From Planctomycetota bacterium (lineage in GTDB: Bacteria; Planctomycetota; Planctomycetia; Planctomycetales; Planctomycetaceae): a stretch of 7,859 nt of DNA. Position 1 is the first letter of the stretch, and each line of letters begins with the position of its first letter. Of this stretch, positions 1-7,772 are shown piece after piece. A program made the position numbers and the translations under genes. A model generated the notes under the pieces. It saw only the letters and a program-made list of their open reading frames with translations. It did no database searches and was not told the DNA's origin. The stretch spans positions 1-7,859 of the forward strand of contig JAADHY010000650.1 in assembly GCA_013151585.1 (NCBI GenBank), given 5' to 3'.

Positions 1-1487
1 ATTCCGTCCCATGTGTACTCGATGGCTTCGGCATTGACTGGCAGCCCCACCTCCAAAGCCGCTTCGGTTGTAACCGGGCTGATGCTGGCGATACGCACGC
101 GCTCGCCCAATTGGGCCAGCGCGCGAGGTGTCAACAAGCGGAACAAGCTACGAGCGATCGAGGGGGAACTGAGGCCGATCCAATCCAGCTCTCCCTGCTC
201 AATCATCGCCAGTTCTTCCGGCGTCAGTTGTTCGCGGTCAACATTCTGGTAAACAATGCATTGATCCAGATGAGCGCCGGCCGCCTCTAATTCACGAGGC
301 AAGACATCCCGGGCCCGAGTGCTGCGTGCCCATAGGACGCGCCGGCCGGGAACGTGGGCTTTCAGCACGGCCGCGAGTTCCTCGGCCCGATACGCGTCGG
401 GCACCAGATCGGCCCGCAAGTGAAACCGCTCCAGCGCATCGGCGGTCGCCGGGCCGATAGCGGCCAACTGAACCCGCCCCACTTGACGCAGGTCGCCGCC
501 CGTCTGCCACAGCCGGCCGAACAGGCCTTCGACTCCGTTCGCGCTGGTGAAGACGATCCAATCGTATTCGCCGAGTCTTTGAAGGACGCGGTCGACGGGA
601 GCCCAATCCTCCGGCGGCCGAATCTCGATCGTCGGCAGTAACACCGGCTGTCCCCCCAGCTCGACGACACGCTCAATCGTGGCGTCGGCTTGCGTCAGCG
701 GACGAGTGATCCCAATCCTTTTCCCAAACAGCGGCAGGTGTTCGAACCATTGCAGCTTCTCGCGCATGCGGACACACTCGCCGATGACGATCAGCGACGG
801 GGGCAACGCGCCGGCCTGGGCGACCGCATGCGGCAACTCATGCAAAGGTGCGACGAGAATCCGCTGTTGCGGCAACGTCGCTTGGCTCACCACCGCGGCG
901 GGAGTCTCGGGTTCCTTGCCTCCGTCGAGGAGAGCTTGCACGATTTCCCCGATTCGGTGCAGCCCCATGTAAAAGACCAGCGTGCCAGGGAAGGCGGCCA
1001 GCACGTCGTAGTCGATCCGTTCTTTGTCCGGAGCGGGATGCTCATGCCCGGTGATGAAGGCCACGGCCGACGCGCAGTCGCGGTGAGTCAGCGAGAATCC
1101 CACATACGCCCCGGCCGCCGTGGCCGCCGTAATCCCCGGGACCACCTCAAAGGGAACACCGGCCTCCGCCAGCGCCAGGGCCTCCTCGCTGCCCCGGCCG
1201 AAGATGTACGGATCCCCGCCTTTGAGCCGCACGACGGTTTTGCCCTGTCGAGCCGCCTCGATCAGACGCTCGTTGATCTCCTGCTGGCTCATGGCCGGAC
1301 CGAGCGGCGAGGCCTTCCGGCTGGTCCGTTCGGCCGTCGCCGGCGTATGCCGCAACAGCAGCGGGTTGACCAGGCCATCGTACAACACCAAATCGGCTCG
1401 GCGCAGACACTGGAGACCCTTCAGCGAAATCAGCCCCGGGTCACCCGGACCGGCTCCCACCAAATAAACTTTTCCCATACGGGTCAT
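1..1487 (-). CDS. cobA-hemD: Bifunctional uroporphyrinogen-III C-methyltransferase / uroporphyrinogen-III synthase (3' end beyond window)
   Basis: The reverse strand is open from the ATG at 1487 to the left edge (about 495 residues), with no frameshift. Residues 4-250 form a SUMT domain, which methylates uroporphyrinogen III at C2 and C7 to give precorrin-2 for siroheme and cobalamin. Visible motifs are VGAGPGDPG (10-18), RLKGGDPYIFGRG (87-99), VPGITAATAAGA (from 116), LTHR (133-136) and FYMGL (172-176). Residues 257-495 resemble HemD, which cyclises hydroxymethylbilane to uroporphyrinogen III: ITRPL near the start, FTSANGV (313-319), AAIGPATADAL, LSSPSIARSL and a terminal EYTWDG typical of the family end, so only a few residues should be missing. 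An in-frame TAG at 1500-1502 limits the start to ATG 1487 or ATG 1478; neither has a clear Shine-Dalgarno. It is transcribed divergently from the aconitase gene. Such fusions are known in several bacterial groups. The domain calls are secure; the exact start is not. Confidence 0.93.
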   Translation of the reverse strand, partial: MTRMGKVYLVGAGPGDPGLISLKGLQCLRRADLVLYDGLVNPLLLRHTPATAERTSRKASPLGPAMSQQEINERLIEAARQGKTVVRLKGGDPYIFGRGSEEALALAEAGVPFEVVPGITAATAAGAYVGFSLTHRDCASAVAFITGHEHPAPDKERIDYDVLAAFPGTLVFYMGLHRIGEIVQALLDGGKEPETPAAVVSQATLPQQRILVAPLHELPHAVAQAGALPPSLIVIGECVRMREKLQWFEHLPLFGKRIGITRPLTQADATIERVVELGGQPVLLPTIEIRPPEDWAPVDRVLQRLGEYDWIVFTSANGVEGLFGRLWQTGGDLRQVGRVQLAAIGPATADALERFHLRADLVPDAYRAEELAAVLKAHVPGRRVLWARSTRARDVLPRELEAAGAHLDQCIVYQNVDREQLTPEELAMIEQGELDWIGLSSPSIARSLFRLLTPRALAQLGERVRIASISPVTTEAALEVGLPVNAEAIEYTWDG

Positions 1488-1694
1488 GGAAGGGGTGATC
1501 TATTTGCTTGAAGACTATGGGATAACAACGCCAAACGGCGCGGCCGGCCGATCCGGGCCCGTTTCGCCCCTCAGCCGACAACATCCGCTTCCTAGCCTAA
1601 TGCCAGCCGGCAGAATCAGCAATGTTCTGGTCCTTTCTCCGACCGGTTTCCGAGGCGTTTCTCTCGAAGCTTCTCCGCGGCGTCGGTGTCTTGC

Positions 1695-1722
1695 TTGCGA
1701 CGGTGTCGCCACTCCCTAAAAT
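1695..1722 (+). promoter_or_regulatory. Candidate sigma70-type promoter of acnA
   Basis: TTGCGA (1695-1700) and TAAAAT (1717-1722) are separated by 16 bases. They match the consensus -35 box at four of six positions and the -10 box at five of six. The -10 box lies about 78 bases upstream of the aconitase start. It is one of the few AT-rich hexamers in this GC-rich gap, which favours it, but the match was found by eye and has no experimental support. Confidence 0.35.
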
Positions 1723-1785
1723 GACCGACGCGACCCAGTTGGACGGCCATGCGGTCTGCAGGTCGTCGAAGACGCACACCGAACC

Positions 1786-1792
1786 GGAGGAG
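1786..1792 (+). promoter_or_regulatory. Ribosome binding site of acnA
   Basis: GGAGGAG at 1786-1792 ends eight bases before the ATG at 1801. This is a good Shine-Dalgarno match at normal spacing and supports that start. Confidence 0.75.
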
Positions 1793-1800
1793 CCACCGAC

Positions 1801-4473
<2,673 letters not shown>

Positions 4474-4639
4474 ACGGGCGGTCGAAGACTCGACAACACC
4501 AGGATGGGGCGCTCGGGCGGGACATGCCGGCGGCACGTATGTGTCTGCGGCCATCCACAGTCGAGCAGAAGGCAGCGAGCCGACGGGCGATCCAAAGCCA
4601 TACCCCAACCATCGTTTGTACTTGCAGATTCTGCGACGA
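4474..4639. other. Gap between acnA and the small overlapping ORF pair
   Basis: No convincing terminator or promoter is visible after acnA. A five-base-pair hairpin (GTCGA/TCGAC, 4481-4494) has no T-run. The frame of the downstream small protein stays open through this stretch. From about 4598 it encodes PYPNHRLYLQILRR, which looks protein-like and seems to continue the small protein upstream of its only ATG. Confidence 0.5.
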
Positions 4640-4801
4640 ATGACGCCCGAAGAACGGTTGCGCAAGGCGTTCGAACTGTCCGACTTCGCTCGATCGCTCT
4701 TTCTCCAAGGGCTTCGGCGGCGCTTCCCCGACGCCAGCGAGGAACAGATCCGGCGCATCTACCTGGACCGGCTGAGCCGATGTCACAACAGGAATTACTG
4801 A
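4640..4801 (+). CDS. Small helical hypothetical protein, putative partner of a nucleotidyltransferase-like gene
   Basis: From the ATG at 4640 the protein has 53 residues, beginning MTPEERLRKAFELSDF and ending SRCHNRNY. It is highly charged and likely two or three helices: KAFELSDFARSLFLQGLRRRFP, then SEEQIRRIYLDRLSRC. It resembles, from memory, short uncharacterised planctomycete proteins encoded just before a nucleotidyltransferase-like gene. Its end overlaps the next frame by 22 bases (4780-4801), as in translationally coupled pairs. The same frame reads PYPNHRLYLQILRR immediately upstream, resembling the N-terminal part I associate with such proteins, but there is no ATG there; only TTG codons at 4616 and 4622 could start inside it. 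No Shine-Dalgarno is visible for any start. The gene may therefore be N-terminally damaged or use a TTG. Its function is unknown; an antitoxin-like or accessory role is inference only. Confidence 0.55.
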   Translation: MTPEERLRKAFELSDFARSLFLQGLRRRFPDASEEQIRRIYLDRLSRCHNRNY

Positions 4802-4890
4802 GACTCGCTGTTGACACGTTGGACCGCCTCGGGATCGACTACTTCGTCACCGAGTCGGTGGCCACAGGCGTCCAAGTCCCGGCAAGGTGA
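4780..4890 (+). pseudogene. Truncated remnant of a nucleotidyltransferase-like gene
   Basis: The 36-codon frame begins MSQQELLRLAVDTLDRLGID and continues YFVTESVATGVQVPAR before a TGA. The start resembles the N-terminus of small nucleotidyltransferase-fold proteins (MNT or AbiEii-like), where a YFVTGSVA-type segment carries the GS motif, followed by GEPR and a D-x-D metal-binding motif. Here the GS position reads ES, a single-base G-to-A change from a Gly codon. The frame stops before any acidic catalytic motif, and I found no D-x-D continuation in the other forward frames downstream. The intact proteins I recall are roughly 150-190 residues, so more than three quarters is missing. The 22-base overlap with the upstream small ORF preserves the layout of a two-gene unit. 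I judge it a non-functional relic. A short functional peptide is possible but less likely. Confidence 0.55.
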
Positions 4891-5138
4891 GCGGAACGCG
4901 GAGCCGGCCCGCGAATGGATCGGTCGATTCGTTGTCAAACCTGCCCGGGTAGAGCGGGCCGGCGTCCGGTACACGAGCTTGTCCCACCCTATGAGCTGGC
5001 GCGGCTCACGGAGCCGTCAGGCTGGATTGCGAGAAGCGCAGACGGCAAACTGCAAGAGGTGCTCTTTTTCGGAACTGCCGGTTTCTCTGAAAATCGCCGC
5101 AAGATTCGTCCCGTCACGGCAACTGTCTTTTGGGAATC
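4891..5138. other. Gap between the nucleotidyltransferase remnant and the sigma gene
   Basis: All forward open frames here lack recognisable motifs and I assign no gene. The stretch contains a perfect ten-base inverted repeat (GCCGGCCCGC 4903-4912 and GCGGGCCGGC 4954-4963) with a 41-base spacer. It also has a small hairpin CGGCTC-ACG-GAGCCG (5002-5016). The promoter of the sigma cluster should lie in its right half. A GGAACT at 5071-5076 resembles an ECF -35 box but has no suitable -10 partner at normal spacing. Confidence 0.5.
4903..4963. repeat. Perfect 10-bp inverted repeat with 41-base spacer
   Basis: GCCGGCCCGC at 4903-4912 is the exact reverse complement of GCGGGCCGGC at 4954-4963. The match does not extend inward or outward. 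It begins 12 bases after the stop of the truncated nucleotidyltransferase frame. In GC-rich DNA such a pair may arise by chance, so no function is assigned. Confidence 0.4.
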
Positions 5139-5699
5139 ATGGACGCCGCCGCTTCTCAATCCGGCTCGGACGGGGCCGTCGTCGATTGGGCCGACGTGCT
5201 GGCTCGCCATGCGCGTTGGCTCCGTACGGTCCTGTGGGCGCGGCTGGGCGATGCCGACTCGGTGGACGAGGTGATGCAGGAGGTGTCGCTGGCGGCCATC
5301 CAGCAGCAGGCACCGATCGCGGATGCGGCCAAGCTGCCCGGGTGGCTCTACCGCGTGGCCGTGCGTCAGGCCTTGCTGTACCGCCGGCGGCAAGGACGGC
5401 AGCGGCGGCGAGCCGAGACGTACGCCGAGCGAAAAACGGACTCACCATCGCGCACCGGCGACCCGCTCAATTGGCTTCTGGCCAGTGAGCGGTCGGAGCT
5501 GCTCCGTCAGGCTTTGGAACGCTTGACGCGGCGGCAGCGCGAGCTGCTTCTGCTGAAGTACACCGAAGATTGGAGCTATCGCGAGCTGGCCGACCATTTG
5601 GGGATCAGCGAGGCGGCGGTCGAGTCGCGACTGCACCGAGCACGCCAGCGTCTTCGCGAGGAATTGGCAAGGTACGACTGGACCGAGGAGCGCGAATGA
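5139..5699 (+). CDS. ECF-type RNA polymerase sigma factor
   Basis: This 186-residue protein has the two-domain layout of extracytoplasmic-function sigma factors, which direct RNA polymerase to a specific promoter set. Region 2 spans about residues 17-88, with DADSVDEVMQEVSLAA in the core-binding part and PGWLYRVAVRQALLYRRRQ at its end. Region 4 spans about 118-172, with LERLTRRQRELLLLKYTEDW and a helix-turn-helix around 144-169 (SYRELADHLGISEAAVESRL). Region 3 is absent, as expected, and the linker (about 89-117) is charged and variable. The ATG at 5139 is preferred; an in-frame TTG at 5130 would add three residues. Only a weak GGGA precedes the start. The stop overlaps the next start (ATGA, 5696-5699), implying translational coupling with a putative anti-sigma factor. 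Family membership is secure; the target promoters and the signal are unknown. Confidence 0.93.
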   Translation: MDAAASQSGSDGAVVDWADVLARHARWLRTVLWARLGDADSVDEVMQEVSLAAIQQQAPIADAAKLPGWLYRVAVRQALLYRRRQGRQRRRAETYAERKTDSPSRTGDPLNWLLASERSELLRQALERLTRRQRELLLLKYTEDWSYRELADHLGISEAAVESRLHRARQRLREELARYDWTEERE

Positions 5700-6493
5700 C
5701 ACAACCCCAACCGGTTTCGCAAGTCGAGATCGACCGGCTGGTCGACGGGGAGTTGGACGAGCAGCACGAGCGGGCGCTGCTGGCAAGGCTGGATCGAACG
5801 CCCGACGGCTGGCGCCGTTGCGCGCTGGCCTTTCTGGAGGCTCGGGCATGGCGGCGGGACATGGGTCGGTTGATCCAAGCGGCCCACACCGACGACGCAG
5901 CCCTTGTCCGATCGCGCCCCGCGAGAAAGCCGGTTTGGCACACAACACGTCTGTTAGCCGTCTGCGCCAGTTGGTTGGTGGCGTTCGGCCTCGGAGCGGG
6001 CTTGATGTGGCTGACGGACGCCAGCCGCAGCCCAACGCCGAGCAGCCGAACGACTATCCGTCGAGCTGAACCGGTCGCAGCGGCCCACACCGCTCAGACA
6101 CCGACGTCGCGTTCCCAGCGCGCGGAGACGCAAGATCGCCAGCCCGGCCCTGTGGCAGCCCGGTCGAAACAGTTCGACACTGCGGAGGATCAGGCGGTGA
6201 AGAAGACCGCCACGCCGAGCGAAGCCGGGTCGTTGCGTCTGCTCGTCCAGCACCGCTCCGGCGAAACCGAAGTCCTGGATGTGCCTGTGGTGGACGTGTT
6301 GAACGCCGAGGAGCTATGGCGCTCGCAGCAGCGAACAGCGGCCGAGCGGCTGCGCGAGCGACTGGAACGACTCGGCCATCGCGTCCGGACCCAGCGGTGG
6401 TTGATCCCCGTGCCGCTCCGCGACGGGCGTCAGTTGGTTTTGCCGGTCGAAGAACTGGACGTCCAGCCGACGCGTTTCGCGTCCTATCAGTAA
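5696..6493 (+). CDS. Putative single-pass membrane anti-sigma factor
   Basis: The protein has 265 residues when started at the ATG that overlaps the sigma gene stop. Residues 1-60 form a charged, probably helical cytoplasmic domain (IDRLVDGELDEQHERALLAR, then a WRRCALAFLEARAWRR segment) resembling the N-terminus of anti-sigma factors. It has only one cysteine (C42) there and no H-x3-C-x2-C zinc motif. A hydrophobic segment at 86-106 (LLAVCASWLVAFGLGAGLMWL) is a likely transmembrane helix. Residues 108-185 are low-complexity, rich in Ser, Thr, Arg, Ala and Pro. Residues 190-262 form a compact extracytoplasmic domain, with DVPVVDVLNAEELW, a charged helix of RLRERLERLG type, and LIPVPLRDGRQLVLPVEELDV. 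Coupling to the sigma gene supports an anti-sigma role, which would hold the sigma factor at the membrane until a signal arrives. This is inference; no family name is assigned with confidence. Confidence 0.72.
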   Translation: MTQPQPVSQVEIDRLVDGELDEQHERALLARLDRTPDGWRRCALAFLEARAWRRDMGRLIQAAHTDDAALVRSRPARKPVWHTTRLLAVCASWLVAFGLGAGLMWLTDASRSPTPSSRTTIRRAEPVAAAHTAQTPTSRSQRAETQDRQPGPVAARSKQFDTAEDQAVKKTATPSEAGSLRLLVQHRSGETEVLDVPVVDVLNAEELWRSQQRTAAERLRERLERLGHRVRTQRWLIPVPLRDGRQLVLPVEELDVQPTRFASYQ

Positions 6494-6550
6494 GTCTTGC
6501 TACGTGCGCATGTTGATGGGCAAAAACTCGGGTTCAGCCTTGGACAGACG

Positions 6551-6558
6551 AAGGAGGT
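6551..6558 (+). promoter_or_regulatory. Near-perfect Shine-Dalgarno of the PDZ gene
   Basis: AAGGAGGT at 6551-6558 is complementary to the end of 16S rRNA over eight bases and sits six bases before the ATG at 6565. It fixes that start over the ATG at 6580. It is much stronger than the site in front of the sigma gene, so the exported protein may be made in larger amounts than its regulators. Confidence 0.8.
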
Positions 6559-6564
6559 CGAGCC

Positions 6565-7596
6565 ATGTATGCGGGAACAATGCGAAGGTGGACTCTATTG
6601 GCGTCGATCCTGGCCATCGGGATGCTGATCGGCACTGCTCAAGCGGCCGAGAAACAACATCACCGAAGGAAACGAGCGAAAGATCGGACGCCGGCTGTTC
6701 ACGTCGAGAAAAAGTACTGGCTGGGCATCGCCTGCGCTCCGGTGCCGGAAGAAGTCCGAGCTCAGTTGGACCTGCCCGAAAACGTGGGCTTGATCGTTCA
6801 AGACGTGGTCAAGGACACGCCGGCCGACAAGGCGGGCCTGCGAAAATATGACATCATCGTCAAAGCAGACCAGACCGACATCACGGCTCCGGAGGTCCTT
6901 GTCGAAGCCGTCCAGAAAGCGAAAGATCGCGAGATGGAGCTGCAGATTCTTCGAAAGGGCAAGCGCCGAACGATTCGCGTGCAGCCGGTGCAGAGAACGG
7001 ACGTGCTCGTCGAAGAGTTGGGCGAAGGAGAACCGGAAGAGTTCTTTGTCGAGCCCCCCTCATGGGACGACGAACAGTTCGGTCGGTTCTGGCAGGAGTT
7101 TCGCAGAGGGCCGCGGCGGTTCCACTTCCGGTTCTTCGGCCAGCCGTGGGTGTTTGGCTGGGAGCCGGAGGCGCGATTGCCCGAAAACCTGAAAATCACC
7201 ATCCACAAAGAAGGTCACAAGCCGGCTCGAATCGAAGTCGAACGGGACGGCCAACACTGGGACGTGACCGAGGAAGAACTGGACAAGCTGCCGCCTGATG
7301 TCCGCCGGCATGTCCAGCGGATGCTCGGTCGAGGCGTCGGCGCCCGGGTCTTCCGGTGGGACGATAAAGACTGGGAGCTGGACTTGGATGCCGCTCCCGG
7401 TCCCGGCGGTTCCTATCGCATGTTGCTCCGGCGGCTGAAGAAACTGGAAGACGAGAAGGCCGAATCGACGGAACGCGTCGAGAAGAAGCTGGAAGAAACT
7501 CTGCGACACGTCGAAGAATTGCAAAAGCGGTTGGAAGAGCTGCAAAAACAACTGAAGCAGAAGAAGGCATCTGAAGGGAACCGACCTAAGGCGTAA
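6565..7596 (+). CDS. Exported PDZ-domain protein with C-terminal coiled coil
   Basis: The protein has 343 residues. A signal peptide is clear: a basic start (MRRW at 6-9), a hydrophobic core (10-24) and an AQAA cleavage region near 25-28. A very basic patch (HHRRKRAKDR, 32-41) follows. Residues 52-145 form a PDZ domain, with WLGI as the carboxylate-binding loop and VGLIVQDVVKDTPADKAGLR followed by KYDIIVKADQTDI. This is the fold that binds protein C-termini. An acidic stretch (148-170), an aromatic and basic segment (171-200, e.g. RRFHFRFFGQPWVF) and a middle domain (206-275) come next. A heptad-like, Glu/Lys/Leu-rich coiled coil occupies about 283-334. No protease catalytic triad is visible, so it is not a DegP-type enzyme. 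It follows the putative anti-sigma gene by 71 bases and may share its transcript. A role as sensor, adaptor or regulon member of the sigma system is inference. Confidence 0.85.
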   Translation: MYAGTMRRWTLLASILAIGMLIGTAQAAEKQHHRRKRAKDRTPAVHVEKKYWLGIACAPVPEEVRAQLDLPENVGLIVQDVVKDTPADKAGLRKYDIIVKADQTDITAPEVLVEAVQKAKDREMELQILRKGKRRTIRVQPVQRTDVLVEELGEGEPEEFFVEPPSWDDEQFGRFWQEFRRGPRRFHFRFFGQPWVFGWEPEARLPENLKITIHKEGHKPARIEVERDGQHWDVTEEELDKLPPDVRRHVQRMLGRGVGARVFRWDDKDWELDLDAAPGPGGSYRMLLRRLKKLEDEKAESTERVEKKLEETLRHVEELQKRLEELQKQLKQKKASEGNRPKA

Positions 7597-7613
7597 CGCT
7601 TTACCGCCATTGG

Positions 7614-7635
7614 ACGTCCTCCCCCGAGAGGACGT
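7614..7635 (+). terminator. First hairpin after the PDZ gene
   Basis: ACGTCCTC (7614-7621) pairs exactly with GAGGACGT (7628-7635) across a six-base loop, 18 bases after the stop codon. No T-run follows directly; a TCTTTT lies at 7651-7656. It may help stabilise the 3' end or end transcription together with the next hairpin. Confidence 0.45.
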
Positions 7636-7658
7636 GGCACGGAAGCCGCGTCTTTTGC

Positions 7659-7687
7659 AGGCCGGACGCCCTCGGCGCGTCCGGCCT
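7659..7687. terminator. Strong 11-bp hairpin, likely terminator of the sigma cluster
   Basis: AGGCCGGACGC (7659-7669) and GCGTCCGGCCT (7677-7687) form a perfect 11-base-pair stem with a seven-base loop, 63 bases after the PDZ gene stop. The following TTCGCTTTGCG is only moderately T-rich. Termination is likely but not of the textbook type. The hairpin lies between the cluster and the leftward-facing transposase end, so it could serve both directions. Confidence 0.6.
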
Positions 7688-7772
7688 TCGCTTTGCGTTC
7701 CCGGTTTACGGTTCCTCCAGGAGCACCGGACTGCTTTCGCCGGACACGAATTGAGTTTCGCGCGAACCCCTA

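Larger units (their letters stand above)
1488..1800. other. Divergent intergenic region between cobA-hemD and acnA
   Basis: This 313-base stretch separates two divergent genes and must hold both promoters. I see a candidate promoter and ribosome binding site for the rightward gene, listed separately, but no convincing promoter for the leftward gene. A GGCCGGCC palindrome lies at about 1542-1549 in a run of G and C. Short open frames here have no recognisable protein character, and no riboswitch fold was apparent. Confidence 0.6.
7597..7770. other. Intergenic region between the sigma cluster and the insertion-sequence end
   Basis: Apart from the two hairpins, I see no gene, promoter or repeat that stands out in these 174 bases. 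The part from 7690 to 7770 has no recognisable coding frame. Confidence 0.5.

Noticed and set aside
690..1511. Long plus-strand open frame of 273 codons
   Set aside because: It is antisense to the continuous cobA-hemD frame, which has clear family motifs; the plus-strand product is Arg/Gln-rich with no recognisable domain.
4481..4494. Hairpin GTCGA-AGAC-TCGAC after acnA
   Set aside because: A five-base-pair stem with no T-run is too weak to call a terminator.
5071..5110. Possible ECF autoregulatory promoter (GGAACT at 5071, TCTGA at 5087, CGTC at 5107)
   Set aside because: Spacings of about 10 and 30 bases do not fit the usual 16-17 base spacer, so no promoter was called.
4915..5274. Frame of 119 codons with a protein-like stretch PYELARLTEPSGWIARSADG
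   Set aside because: It looks somewhat less random than the other shadows but overlaps the sigma start out of frame, has no ribosome binding site, and I recognise no family.
4811..5488. Plus-strand frame of 225 codons across the gap into the sigma gene
   Set aside because: Its second half is the sigma gene read in another frame, and the first half has no recognisable motif.
7060..7551. Minus-strand frame of 163 codons rich in Phe and Leu
   Set aside because: It is the antisense of the PDZ protein's Glu/Lys-rich coiled coil, which produces Phe/Leu-rich reverse frames.
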